Source: JACCZZ01 sp044227805
Lineage (GTDB): Bacteria > Bacteroidota > Bacteroidia > Chitinophagales > UBA10324
Length of the DNA stretch: 40,604 nt
Assembly (NCBI GenBank): GCA_044227805.1
Contig: JBGAWA010000023.1
Span: forward strand, 1-40,604
Direction: 5' to 3'
In this document: positions 19,043-28,200 of the stretch, one piece after another
How the letters are laid out: every line of letters begins with the position of its first letter
Numbering within the stretch: position 1 is the first letter of the stretch
Notes under the pieces: generated by a model
What the model saw: the letters and a program-made list of their open reading frames with translations, nothing else
Databases searched by the model: none
Told to the model about the DNA's origin: nothing
Program-made: the position numbers and the translations under genes

Positions 19043-19609
19043 ATGCATAACAAAAAAAACAAACTATCAGCAGAGCAACAGCGTGAATTACTACTCACCT
19101 TGAAATCCCGCTTTGAGAAAAACATGAACCGTCACGCGGGTCTTGACTGGGCCAGGGTAATTGCGAAGCTGGCAGCTCAGCCTGGAAAACTGTGGTCACT
19201 TTATGAAATGGAAAGAACCGGTGGCGAACCGGATGTGACAGGTTATGATGTAAAAAAAGATGAATTCGTTTTTATCGATTGCGCGACAGAAAGCCCCAAA
19301 GGCCGCAGAAGTATCTGTTACGATCATGAAGCGCTGGAAGCAAGGAAAGAACATAAGCCTGATGACAGCGCCATCAATATGGCCGCTGACATGGGTATTG
19401 ACCTTCTGTCGGAAGAGCAATACCGCGCGCTGCAGCAAGTGGGTAGCTTTGATACAAAAACATCGAGTTGGATCCTGACTCCTCCGGCCATCAGGAAACT
19501 GGGCGGTGCCCTGTTCTGTGACCGCCGCTATAATAGTGTCTTCACCTACCACAATGGTGCAGAATCATATTATGCGGCAAGAGGTTTCCGTGGCGCACTT
19601 CGCGTATGA
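19043..19609 (+). CDS. DUF4256 domain protein
   Basis: This 188-residue cytoplasmic protein matches the DUF4256 family as I remember it, in WSLYEMERTGGEPDVTGYD, FIDCATESPKGRRSICYD, SSWILTPPAIRKLGGALFCD and a C-terminal ESYYAARGFRGALRV. No catalytic role is known. The frame is open from a GTG at 18974 that overlaps the previous gene, but the ATG at 19043 gives the usual family length and starts MHNKKNKLSAEQQ. It follows the YdeI-type gene by 46 bases and is probably co-transcribed with it. Confidence 0.82.
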   Translation: MHNKKNKLSAEQQRELLLTLKSRFEKNMNRHAGLDWARVIAKLAAQPGKLWSLYEMERTGGEPDVTGYDVKKDEFVFIDCATESPKGRRSICYDHEALEARKEHKPDDSAINMAADMGIDLLSEEQYRALQQVGSFDTKTSSWILTPPAIRKLGGALFCDRRYNSVFTYHNGAESYYAARGFRGALRV

Positions 19610-19694
19610 GCAAAATAGCAAGACCTGTCAAATCTGCTTTTTGACTTTCAAGGCATTGACGGATTCAACACCGTTTTACAAGAGCGCAGTTTTT

Positions 19695-19729
19695 GCCGAT
19701 CATTTTCTTTCTCAAAAAAAATGAGCGGC
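19695..19729. other. Inverted repeat (hairpin) after the DUF4256 gene
   Basis: GCCGATCATTTT (19695-19706) and AAAATGAGCGGC (19718-19729) pair at 11 of 12 positions around an 11-base loop. There is no T-run on either side, so it is a weak candidate for a terminator of the 18418-19609 transcript. Confidence 0.45.
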
Positions 19730-19773
19730 TCCTTATCGTTGCTTTGATACATAGGCGCACCATTCTATTTTGT

Positions 19774-19781
19774 TACATTTG
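19774..19781 (+). promoter_or_regulatory. Possible -7 box TACATTTG before the lysyl oxidase gene
   Basis: TACATTTG fits the Bacteroidota -7 consensus TAnnTTTG and lies 35 bases before the start codon at 19817. The nearest upstream TTTG (19743-19746) is 27 bases away, further than usual, so only the -7 element is supported. Confidence 0.35.
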
Positions 19782-19816
19782 ATTCCTTCTGCTTTTCTGC
19801 CGCAAAAATTCAATGC

Positions 19817-21652
19817 ATGAAAAAATTATTACCGGTGATTTTGCTGCTCATCACTATCTCTTCCAGGGCACAGTTGTCATTTGTTACCACCTATGGAGGT
19901 TCAATTGGTGATCCACCCAACATCGAATCCTTCCCCATTACTGTTGCTGGCATTCCGGATGCTATTGATACCGCTTATGGTTTGGTAAAGGTGTGTGTTA
20001 ACATCATACATACTTACGACAGCGACCTCGACATAAAACTGCAGGCACCTGATGGAACAATCATCGAACTATCAAACAACAACGGCGGCTCAGGGGATAA
20101 TTACACAGGAACCTGCTTTGCGGAAGATGCGACCGGCGTCGAAATATCAGAAGGCCAGGCTCCCTTTTCAAACATGTACTTTCCTGATCAATCGCTGAAC
20201 ACGCTTAATAACGGGCAGGATCCGAATGGAACCTGGTACCTTGTGGTGGTGGATGAAGTTCCGTTGGATACAGGACAACTCATCAATGCCACCATCACCT
20301 TTGACAGCGACCCGCCGGCAACACACCCTGGCGGTCCGTGTTCTACCACCAATGCTTTCGGTTGCAGCTGCCCCGACGGCAGTAACGATTGTGACCTGTT
20401 GCCCGACATGATCAACTCAGGTCAGTATCTCGTCAATAACTGGACGGAACATCCGGGATATCTCACAGAAGGTGTTAACACGCCCAACATTGGCTATGGT
20501 CCGATGGAGATGCATGGAACAGGTTCCTGTTATTGCGATACCATGTTGGCTGATTGCGCTTCACCCTGTCCTGATGGCTCCGATCCCAAACAGCTGGTAA
20601 ATCAAACTGTTTATCATAAGAGCAATGAGCTGATGACAAAGTATACTATTCCGGCCGGTACCATGACTTATCATCCTGATCATGGTCACATTCATATTGA
20701 TAACTGGACGTATAATACGCTTCGCATCCGTGGCCCCGGTGATGATCCTGCCGGCTGGCCCGTGATCGGTGAAGGCAGCAAAACAAGTTTTTGCCTGATC
20801 AATCTCGGTACCTGCACCAGCGCGAACGGTTACTGCGTGAACGACCTTGGTACTGTGGTGGATCAGTCATCTATGCCCAATGGCGGACTGGGCATCGTAA
20901 CCGGTTGCGGCGAAGACCAGGGAATTTTTGTAGGCAACTACGATGTGTACTCGCAGGGAATAGACGGCCAGCAAATTGAATTCGGCAACGTCTGTAACGG
21001 CCAGTATTATATTGTCTCTATCACCAATCCTGATCATGCCATCCTGGAAATGAACTACAGCAACAACTGGTCAGTCACTCCGGTCACGCTCTATCAACAG
21101 GCAGGCAATTGTTGTAAAGCCAATTTTTACGCCGATACCACTTACGGTATGGCGCCATTCGAAGTGCAATTTACAGATAGCACGATTCCCATTGCCAATG
21201 CATGGCAGTGGGACTTTGGCGATGGCTATACCTCGGAAGAACAGTTTCCGCAGCATGTTTACACACAAGGCGGCACCTATACCGTTAAACTGATCACCAA
21301 AAACAACAACTTCTGCAGCGATACGGTCTCGCGCCTCCATTATATTACGGTTGATTTCGGAACGGCTGCGATGCCGCTTACCGATCCGGGGTTCACGATG
21401 CTGGCTTATCCTAATCCTTTCAGCAGCACCACCACCATCAAGTATCACCTTGATATACCAGCCCATCTGCAGTTGACGGTGGTGGATGTGGCCGGCAACA
21501 TGGTAAAAACACTCAGCGATAACTACATGCATTCAGGTGACCATGAAATCAGCTTCGATGCCCGCCGCGAAGGGCTGCCCAACGGATTTTATCTGTTGCG
21601 CGCTGTTGCCGGGGAAAAAGTTTCTTTTGTGAAAATGGTAAAAGTGGATTGA
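19817..21652 (+). CDS. T9SS-secreted lysyl oxidase homologue with P-domain and PKD domain
   Basis: This is probably a secreted copper amine oxidase of the lysyl oxidase family. Order: signal peptide (MKKLLPVILLLITISSRAQ); proprotein-convertase P-domain (about 25-160, SDLDIKLQAPDGT ... DPNGTWYLVVVDE); lysyl oxidase domain (about 195-430); PKD domain (about 433-515, WQWDFGDGYTSEE); T9SS type A sorting domain (about 525-611, AYPNPFSSTTTIKY). In the oxidase domain His286, His289, His291 and His293 have the same H-x-x-H-x-H-x-H spacing as the human copper site (HSCHQHYH). Lys322 in GEGSKTSFCL and Tyr378 in GNYDVY align with the human lysine 320 and tyrosine 355 that form the lysyl tyrosylquinone cofactor. 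ILEMNYSNNWS matches the conserved ESDYTNN end. Substrate is unknown. The gene stands alone between gaps. Confidence 0.88.
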   Translation: MKKLLPVILLLITISSRAQLSFVTTYGGSIGDPPNIESFPITVAGIPDAIDTAYGLVKVCVNIIHTYDSDLDIKLQAPDGTIIELSNNNGGSGDNYTGTCFAEDATGVEISEGQAPFSNMYFPDQSLNTLNNGQDPNGTWYLVVVDEVPLDTGQLINATITFDSDPPATHPGGPCSTTNAFGCSCPDGSNDCDLLPDMINSGQYLVNNWTEHPGYLTEGVNTPNIGYGPMEMHGTGSCYCDTMLADCASPCPDGSDPKQLVNQTVYHKSNELMTKYTIPAGTMTYHPDHGHIHIDNWTYNTLRIRGPGDDPAGWPVIGEGSKTSFCLINLGTCTSANGYCVNDLGTVVDQSSMPNGGLGIVTGCGEDQGIFVGNYDVYSQGIDGQQIEFGNVCNGQYYIVSITNPDHAILEMNYSNNWSVTPVTLYQQAGNCCKANFYADTTYGMAPFEVQFTDSTIPIANAWQWDFGDGYTSEEQFPQHVYTQGGTYTVKLITKNNNFCSDTVSRLHYITVDFGTAAMPLTDPGFTMLAYPNPFSSTTTIKYHLDIPAHLQLTVVDVAGNMVKTLSDNYMHSGDHEISFDARREGLPNGFYLLRAVAGEKVSFVKMVKVD

Positions 21653-21727
21653 ACCCGTACTTCGCCGTTCAAAACAGCAAGCGGTTGATTCCCGGCATTA
21701 AACGGTTGATTTGGGCTGTGGTGTGAT

Positions 21728-21748
21728 ATTTCAAATGAAAATCCGGGA
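21728..21748. repeat. Partial palindrome, copy D
   Basis: ATTTCAAATGAAAATCCGGG resembles the centre and right arm of the palindrome at 4030-4069 and 22831-22862. The left arm is missing. It is in the gap before the PRPP synthetase gene. Confidence 0.3.
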
Positions 21749-21814
21749 TATATTCAAATCCTATTGCCATCTTTAGGAAGTTATTACTATTCATGAGCTA
21801 CAAATTATACGGTT

Positions 21815-22729
21815 ATGAACGCTCAACCCAAACTGCTTTTCAGCACACAAAGCTATCGCTACCTCCGGGAAAAAATGCTGGCCGGCGGTCATTTTGAACC
21901 CGGGCAAACGAGCTATAAAAAATTCCCGGACGGCGAAGTCTATCAGCGGATTCTTTCGAATGCAGAAGGCCGCGAAGCCATTGTAATCGGTGGCACTATC
22001 TCCGATGAAGACACCCTCGAGCTTTTTGATCTCGCCTGCTCTATTGAATATTATGGCGCCCTCTCTCTCACATTAGTAATTCCATTTTTCGGATATGCTA
22101 CCATGGAACGTGCCGTGAAAGAAGGTGAAGTGGTGAAAGCAAAAACACGCGCCATTCTTTTTTCTTCCATTCCTGAAACAGCCATGGGTAACCGTGTGCT
22201 GCTGATGGATCTTCATTCAGAAGGGCTGCCACATTACTTTGAAGGCGCTCTTAGGGCAGTGCATGTTTATTGCAAACCCATCATTATAGAAGCCGCCATC
22301 GAGTTAGGCGGAACCGACTTCGTGCTGGCAAGCACCGATGCCGGCAGAGCAAAATGGGTGGAATCTCTCGCCAATGATCTGAGCGTGAATGCGGCATTTG
22401 TTTTTAAGAGAAGAGTAAGCGGCGATGAAACGCATATCACCTCCATCAGCGCGGAAGTGCTCGGCAGAAATGTAGTAATCTACGACGACATGATACGCAC
22501 CGGTGGCTCATTGATTGACGCCGCATACGCTTACAGGCAGGCAGGCGCAAAAGAAATCAGTGTCATCACCACACATGGCTTGTTTGTCGGCGATGCCTTG
22601 CAACGCATTCAACAAAGCGGCCTCATCAGAAAGATAATCTGCACCGATACGCATCCAAGCGCACTGGCGCATCAAAGCGATTTTCTCCGGATAAAATCTG
22701 TGGCCGGCTTACTGATGGAAAGACTGTAG
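21815..22729 (+). CDS. prs: Divergent ribose-phosphate pyrophosphokinase
   Basis: This enzyme would make PRPP from ribose 5-phosphate and ATP for nucleotide, histidine and NAD synthesis. The 304-residue chain has the expected two type I phosphoribosyltransferase-like halves. FPDGEVYQRI is near the N-terminus, FGYATMERAVKEGE is the flexible ATP-binding loop, and the PRPP loop VVIYDDMIRTGGSL is intact. Departures from the bacterial class I enzyme are clear: DLHSEGLPHYFE replaces the usual DLHAxQIQGFF segment, and STDAGRAKW replaces SPDxGG. The standard housekeeping Prs is therefore likely elsewhere, and this may be a paralogue. The start at 21815 (MNAQPKLLF) gives normal length. Confidence 0.75.
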   Translation: MNAQPKLLFSTQSYRYLREKMLAGGHFEPGQTSYKKFPDGEVYQRILSNAEGREAIVIGGTISDEDTLELFDLACSIEYYGALSLTLVIPFFGYATMERAVKEGEVVKAKTRAILFSSIPETAMGNRVLLMDLHSEGLPHYFEGALRAVHVYCKPIIIEAAIELGGTDFVLASTDAGRAKWVESLANDLSVNAAFVFKRRVSGDETHITSISAEVLGRNVVIYDDMIRTGGSLIDAAYAYRQAGAKEISVITTHGLFVGDALQRIQQSGLIRKIICTDTHPSALAHQSDFLRIKSVAGLLMERL

Positions 22730-22830
22730 AAACTGCGTGAACCGGTGTCATCCTTACGAGCTGTTCGCTTCGTCTTACAGTTGAACAAACCCACTTTTTG
22801 CAATAGATATATGCATGGACTTAACCCGTG

Positions 22831-22862
22831 TTTAACCCGGATTTTTCAGTGGAAAAATCCCG
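22831..22862. repeat. Intergenic palindrome, copy B
   Basis: TTTAACCC is followed by GGATTTTTC (22839-22847), loop AGTG and GAAAAATCC (22852-22860): a perfect nine-base stem. It shares its left arm and core with the palindrome at 4030-4069 but lacks the GGGTTAAA right arm. It lies 100 bases after the PRPP synthetase gene without a T-run, so it is not an obvious terminator. Confidence 0.5.
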
Positions 22863-22877
22863 CTTCGCTGCGACTCA

Positions 22878-22885
22878 TATCTTTG
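22878..22885 (+). promoter_or_regulatory. Possible -7 box TATCTTTG upstream of the IS110 remnant
   Basis: TATCTTTG is a perfect TAnnTTTG. A transcript from here would begin near 22892 and read through the structured 200-base leader ahead of the transposase remnant. No TTTG-type -33 element is visible at the right distance. Confidence 0.35.
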
Positions 22886-22891
22886 TTAATT

Positions 22892-23106
22892 AATTAAAAC
22901 TGAAACTAAAGTTGGCAATCTGAACTACGACTAAGCACGTTTACACGATGCTGATTCTAAGGAATCGCCAGCTTTGGTTTCTTCTTCCGAAGTTTGAACA
23001 GTACCTAAAGATGCTTGACATTCAGCAATCTTGAATAAATCATGAGTTAAAACTGCGAAGAAGATTTTCAGTTTTTGATTTCATTGTTCACTAAAAACTA
23101 AAAACC
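22892..23106 (+). other. Structured non-coding leader of the IS110 remnant, possible former bridge-RNA region
   Basis: No gene is present. Three hairpins can be drawn: GCTGATTC / GAATC-GCC-AGC (22951-22972) with a three-base bulge and TAAG loop, CTTC-TTCC-GAAG (22981-22992), and AAAACTG / CAGTTTT (23049-23075) with a 13-base loop. Some IS110-family elements encode a structured guide (bridge) RNA in the non-coding end next to the transposase gene. The position fits, but the function here is only inferred and the element is decayed. Confidence 0.35.
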
Positions 23107-24198
23107 ATGTGCAATTTACTGAAGTATTCACTAGGTATTGACACAGCAAAGGACAAAATGGATGTATGTTTTCTGTCCATTGATCAAAATCAGGATTAAA
23201 GATTAAAGCGCAGCTTTGCCAATAACTTAACAGGCTTTAAAGAGTTACATGCGTGGTGTAAGAATCATTGTAAGGAAGCCATTCCATTGCAGGTTCTGAT
23301 GGAAGCCACAGGTGTGTATTATGAGAGACTGGCCATTTATCTGGTAGATCAGAGGTATTCGGTTAGCGTAATTTTGCCCAATAAGGCGCGTAAGTACATG
23401 CAAGCAATGGGATTAAAATCCAAGAACGATACGATAGATGCGCGAGGGCTTCGCCTTTGATGGGTTCTCAACAAAAACTCGACACCCTGGCAACCGCTAT
23501 CAAAGTTTTATTACCAGCTGCGGCTGCTGACCCGTCATCATCAAAGCTTGCAGGAAGCCAAAAGTCAAGTGTTCAATCAACTGCATGCGCTGGAGCACAG
23601 TGGCTACTCTTCAAAGGAAGTATCCACACAATTGAAGAAGACCATTACCCTGTTTGAAAAGCAACTAGAGCAAACCAAAAAATGCCATTATCAAGCACAT
23701 TGACAGTGATCAGGCAGTGAAGGTGAAGGTCAGAAACATCTGTAAGATAAAAGGAGTTGATGTGCTAACAGTTAGCACTGTGATTGCAGAGGCTAATGGG
23801 TTTAGTTTATTCAAAAATATAAACCAGTTAATAAGTTATGCAGGATATGACGTAATAGAGAATTCATCAGGAAACCACAAGGGCAAAACACGAATCTCTA
23901 AAAAGGAAACAGTCGGATTCGGCGTATCCTGCACATGCCAGCATTCAATGTGGTGCGCTATGAGCAAGATTTACCCTGTTTTATCAACGTGTATTTGAAA
24001 CAACAAAAATCAAAATGAAAGCGTACGTGGCTGTCCAGAAGAAATTACTCGTTGTAATCTACACCCTATGGAAAGGAAAAAGCATTCCAATCTGATTTTA
24101 ATAACATATCGGGCAATGTGGAATCCAGAGCCCTCTTTCCGTTAGCGCATGAAGTTCTAAAATCAAGTGAAGTGATAAAAAAAGAGTGCCGCAATTAA
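23107..24198 (+). pseudogene. IS110-family transposase, broken by a stop and several frameshifts
   Basis: Reading across frames rebuilds most of an IS110 transposase. The N-terminal DEDD (RuvC-like) part runs from SLGIDTAKDKMDVCF through MEATGVYYE to KNDTIDARG, so the acidic residues are still readable. A middle helical part (YYQLRLLTRHHQSLQEAK) follows, then a C-terminal Transposase_20 part (ICKIKGVDVLT, NHKGKTRISKK, YVAVQKKLLVVIYTLWK). Lesions are a TAA at 23197-23199, frame changes near 23457-23490, near 23682 (an extra T after the AAAAAA run), near 23905 in the GGAAAC segment, and near 24080. It cannot be translated as one protein. The two short open frames inside it (23457-23657 and 23717-23998) are fragments of this gene. 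Confidence 0.9.
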
Positions 24199-24262
24199 GC
24201 AGCACTACTCAAGATGGAAATCGGTACAAAGTATCGTCCGAGGCCCTCTTTCCGTAAGTGCA
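24131..24262 (+). repeat. Short direct repeat at the IS110 3' end
   Basis: CCCTCTTTCCGT occurs at 24131-24142 and again at 24244-24255, each preceded by G and followed by similar bases (TAGCGCA and AAGTGCA). The 113-base spacing could mark an internal duplication at the element's right end or part of its boundary. Confidence 0.45.
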
Positions 24263-24308
24263 AACTTAAAGAATTCTGAAAATAAATTTGAAAATGAAGA
24301 CAGTATCT

Positions 24309-24374
24309 AGAACTTGCTAAGGGTTTGCATCTTTTTCAAGAAAAGAAAATGTTTCACAAACCCTAAGCAGTTCT
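24309..24374. repeat. Long inverted repeat between the IS110 remnant and folK
   Basis: AGAACTTGCTAAGGGTTTG (24309-24327) and CAAACCCTAAGCAGTTCT (24357-24374) pair with one mismatch and one bulged base. A smaller CTTTT/AAAAG pairing lies in the loop. No T-run follows on either strand, so it is probably an element end or a dispersed palindrome and not a standard terminator. Confidence 0.55.
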
Positions 24375-24382
24375 ACGTCGGG

Positions 24383-24425
24383 GTTAAACCCGTTGCCGCT
24401 TTGAACTGCAAAATGTGGGTTTAAC
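24383..24425. repeat. Inverted repeat GTTAAACCC / GGGTTTAAC
   Basis: These are perfect nine-base arms at 24383-24391 and 24417-24425 with a 25-base spacer, just after the folK stop on its strand. The arm sequence resembles the outer arms of the palindrome at 4030-4069. Confidence 0.45.
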
Positions 24426-24446
24426 ATTTATAATCCAGGATCTTTT

Positions 24447-24929
24447 TTACAGAAGCTTATGGACTTGCATAGTATCCGCACATTCCTGTAACAACACACT
24501 CACCTTTTTTTTCAATACCGGATGAATAAAGTGAGGCGCGATCTCACATAATGGTTCAAGCACAAAACGACGGAGATGTAGCCTTGGATGTGGAATTACC
24601 AGTACGGCGGATTCCAGCAGCAAATCATCATAAAAAAGAATGTCAATGTCTAAGGTCCGTGGTGTGTTTTTTTCATCTCCGGTGCGTCCTTCACTGGTCT
24701 CTATTGCCCTAAGCCCTTTCAACAATTCGGTTGCCGACAATGCCGTTTCGATCTGTATGGCCTGGTTCAGGTAGTCATCATGATTCAAAACGCCCCATGG
24801 CTGGGTTTGATAAATAGCGGAGGCCTGTATCCTGCCACCGGCCAGCGCACCGATTTTATTGAATGCCCGATGCAGGTGCGCTTGTTTGTCGCCGACATTA
24901 CTTCCTGTTAAGAGGTATACATTATGCAT
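24447..24929 (-). CDS. folK: 2-amino-4-hydroxy-6-hydroxymethyldihydropteridine pyrophosphokinase
   Basis: This enzyme transfers pyrophosphate from ATP to 6-hydroxymethyl-7,8-dihydropterin in folate synthesis. At 160 residues it has normal HPPK length. Family marks are LLTGSNVGDKQAHL at the N-terminus, YQTQPWGVLNHDDYLNQAI, the RTLDIDILFYDD metal-binding DxD region (preceded by GDEKNTP) and HPRLHLRRFVLEPLCEIAP. It is the only minus-strand gene in the second half of the window and is separated from neighbours by gaps of about 250 and 346 bases, so it is probably transcribed alone. Confidence 0.95.
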   Translation of the reverse strand: MHNVYLLTGSNVGDKQAHLHRAFNKIGALAGGRIQASAIYQTQPWGVLNHDDYLNQAIQIETALSATELLKGLRAIETSEGRTGDEKNTPRTLDIDILFYDDLLLESAVLVIPHPRLHLRRFVLEPLCEIAPHFIHPVLKKKVSVLLQECADTMQVHKLL

Positions 24930-25275
24930 GATGGGTGGATTCCCTTTTTGATCAGAAATTTCAGTTAAAAATTCATGCGGCTTTGACTATGACTTGCATA
25001 TGACTTCCTCAGTTTATCAGCCGGTAAAGGTAAGTGCCATCCAATAAAAGATGGCATGGATGAAGCACTTGCCCGCCTAATCCATAAGTTTTGCATTTAT
25101 TACCGTCATTCCTGTTCCTTATTCAAAAATATATTATGTCCATTTCACAATCGATTTTTCCCCGTTCAACTCCTTTTGTTTTAAGAAAGTGGCCTCGCCA
25201 TCTACTTTTGGCCATTGTCAAATTCCAATACCATCCGATTCTTTTTACTGATCATTCAAGCCACACTCCATCCCA
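24930..25275. other. Divergent intergenic region with one hairpin
   Basis: There is no credible gene; a 62-codon frame ending at 25279 is a chance frame overlapping the next start. TGCCATC (25035-25041) and GATGGCA (25050-25056) form a perfect seven-base stem with an eight-base loop. Promoters for folK and for the seven-gene run to the right must lie here, but I could not place them with confidence. Confidence 0.45.
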
Positions 25276-28200
25276 ATGAAGAAACTTTCCTACGTTTTTC
25301 TGCTGTTACTCCTTTGCAGACAAATGACACTGGCACAGGCACAAACTGTTTGGTCCAGCGCTTTATCCGGCACCGGTGACAATTCAGACCGTTACAATGC
25401 AATTGTGCAGGATGCCGCCAATGATCTATATCTCGGCGGTTACACCTTTAATTCCGGCAAAGACAAAGACTACCTGCTGGTAAAAATGACTGCCACTGGC
25501 GACACGCTCTGGACACGGCAGTTCAACGGCGCGGGCTTTGGTGCTGATAAGATATTTTACATCGCTTTAGATCCTTCCGGTAACGTAATAGTAACCGGCG
25601 AATCAGACGGAGGTGGCATCAACCAAAATGATATCGTCACACAGAAATATAATGCAACAGGTGCGCTGCAATGGTCTGTTACCTATAACTATGCGCCTTT
25701 TAACCAGGATGACTCTCCGCTTGGCCTGGCTGTTGACAACAGTGGTAATATTTTTATTACGGGATCAAGCGACCGTGATTCAACTGCTACGGGAAACGAT
25801 GACATTATCACCCTCAAATACAATGCTGCCGGCGTACTGCAGTGGTCGGCCCGCGTGAATGGAACCGGCAATGCCACAGACAGGGGCAGTGGTATAGTAG
25901 CGGACAATGCAGGTGGTTGTGTGATTACCGGAAGAACCGCTTCCCTGATCGATGACGATGTGATAACAATTATGTACAGCAGCAGCGGCACGGAGACGTG
26001 GCGTACCGTTTACAACAGGGGCTTCGGCAATGATCGTGGTGAAGATATCTGCGCGGATGGTGCCGGTTTTTATTATGTGACCGGCCGTTCGTCCAGCGCA
26101 AGCGATTATGATGCGGTAACCATCAAATACAATGCGTCAGGCGTTGCGCAGTGGACAAAATTTTATAACAAAGTGGACAATGATTATGGCAACCGCATAA
26201 AAGTGAATGCTCTCGGCGATGTCTTTGTGATCGGACAGTCAGATGTAGATAATTCAGGTGGCACTACTGATTATGATTTTCTTATCCTGAAATATAATTC
26301 CCTGGGTACGCAGCAATGGGCCAAAACATTTGGCAATGCAGCATTAAATGATGAAGATCCCAATGACCTGGCCATTGATGCAGCCGGAAATGTTTACGTA
26401 ACCGGAAAAAGTGATGTGAACGCCCTGGCAGCCGTTACCGCCAATAATTATCTCACTGTTAAATACAATGCTTCCGGTGTGCTGCAGTGGAGTACCTACT
26501 TTGACGGAACGGCGGTGAACAGCGATGACATTGCAGAAGGCCTGGTGCTCGATGCGGCAGACAACCTCTATATTGCCGGCGGCGGTGACAATGCTGCCAC
26601 GCAGAAAGATGCTACGGTGCTAAAATATGCAGCTGCAACCGGTGTCGTCACCTGGACAAAAAATTACAATGGCAAAGGAGACTTCTCAGACAAAGTCCAG
26701 GATATGATTGCAGATGCCGCCAATAATATTTATGTAACAGGCTATGTCTTTTCTCCGGAACAACGCAAAGATCTTTTTACGGCTAAAATAAATTCGGCAG
26801 GTTCCACCGTGTGGTATAAAACATACGACTTCTCTTTAGCGGATGATGAAGGAAAATCCATCACCCTTGATACCAGCGGCAACGTTTACGTTTGTGGTAA
26901 CAGCATTGGAAATGGCAGCAGCGACGATTATATAACTATTAAATATGACACGCTGGGCAATGTGATCTGGTCGGCCCGTTACAATTATGTAAATGAAGCA
27001 GATGTGGCAACATCCATCAGTGTCAATGCAGCCAATGGCAATGTGTTTGTAACCGGCTACAGTGATGGAAACAGCACGGCGTCTGTCACTAACTACGATA
27101 TTACTACCGTGAAGTATTCTTCCACCGGCAATGAAAATGCCGTGGTAAGATTTAATGGCACCGGCAATGGCATTGACAGGGGTGTGAGAATTATCGTCAA
27201 TGGAAACAGTTCCTATGTAACAGGCAAAACCTGGAACGGATCCAACTACGATATCGTCACCATAAAGTACAATGGCTCCCTCAGTCAGCAATGGCAGGCC
27301 ATTTATGCCGGTAACGGCCTGCTCGATGATGAACCGCGTGACATGATCCAGGAGATTAGCACCGGCGATTTGTTTATCACCGGCAATACAGGAACTGCTT
27401 CCGGCAACGACAATTATATCACTTTACGCTACAAAAACACCGGAGCGCTGCAATGGTCTTCGTCTTACAATGGATCAGGCAACAACACCGACCGTGCTTA
27501 TGGTGTGGTGGAATTTGGCGATGGTGTTTATGTTACCGGCCGCAGCGCACCTGCCAATGCCGCCGATAGCGCAGATATAGTAACCATTAAATACGCGAAG
27601 CTGACCGGCACACAATCCTGGATAAACAGGTACAATGGTCCGGCAGGAAGCGCTGACCGTGGTAATGCTATTGCTGCCGATGCCGCCGGAAATATTTTTG
27701 TAACCGGTGAAAGCACCGGCACTACGTCCGGCAGCGACTTTGCCACTTTACTCATCGATGCGAATGGCAATAAGAAATGGGAAGCCCGTTATAATGGCTC
27801 CGGCAATGGCGAAGATGTTCCCCGCTGTATCGTCACTGATGCAGCCGGCTATGTGTATGTGAGCGGTTATGCATCGGGCACTACAACCGGTTTTGATGCA
27901 ACCATACTCAAATATTGCCCTCCGCCGGCGGTAAATGCAGGAGCTGACATTACAATTTGCGCTGGTTCATCCACCACCCTCAATGCCACCGGCGCCATCT
28001 CCTATACATGGACACCCTCCACCGGGCTCAGCAGTACGGTGATTGCCAATCCGGTAGCCAATCCCGCAGCAACAACCTCCTATATCGTAACTGGAACCAA
28101 TACACTTGGTTGCGGAGCGGGCAAAGACACCGTTAAAGTAATTGTCAAAGGATCGCCTGCCGCTAAAATAACGGCCGGTGGCCCCCTTTCATTTTGCCAG

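Noticed and set aside
23457..23998. Two small open frames (66 and 93 codons) as separate genes
   Set aside because: Their sequences match successive parts of one IS110 transposase in different frames, so they are fragments of the pseudogene.
25091..25279. 62-codon plus-strand frame before the first SBBP gene
   Set aside because: It overlaps the next start codon, has no family resemblance and lies in a region that must hold divergent promoters.
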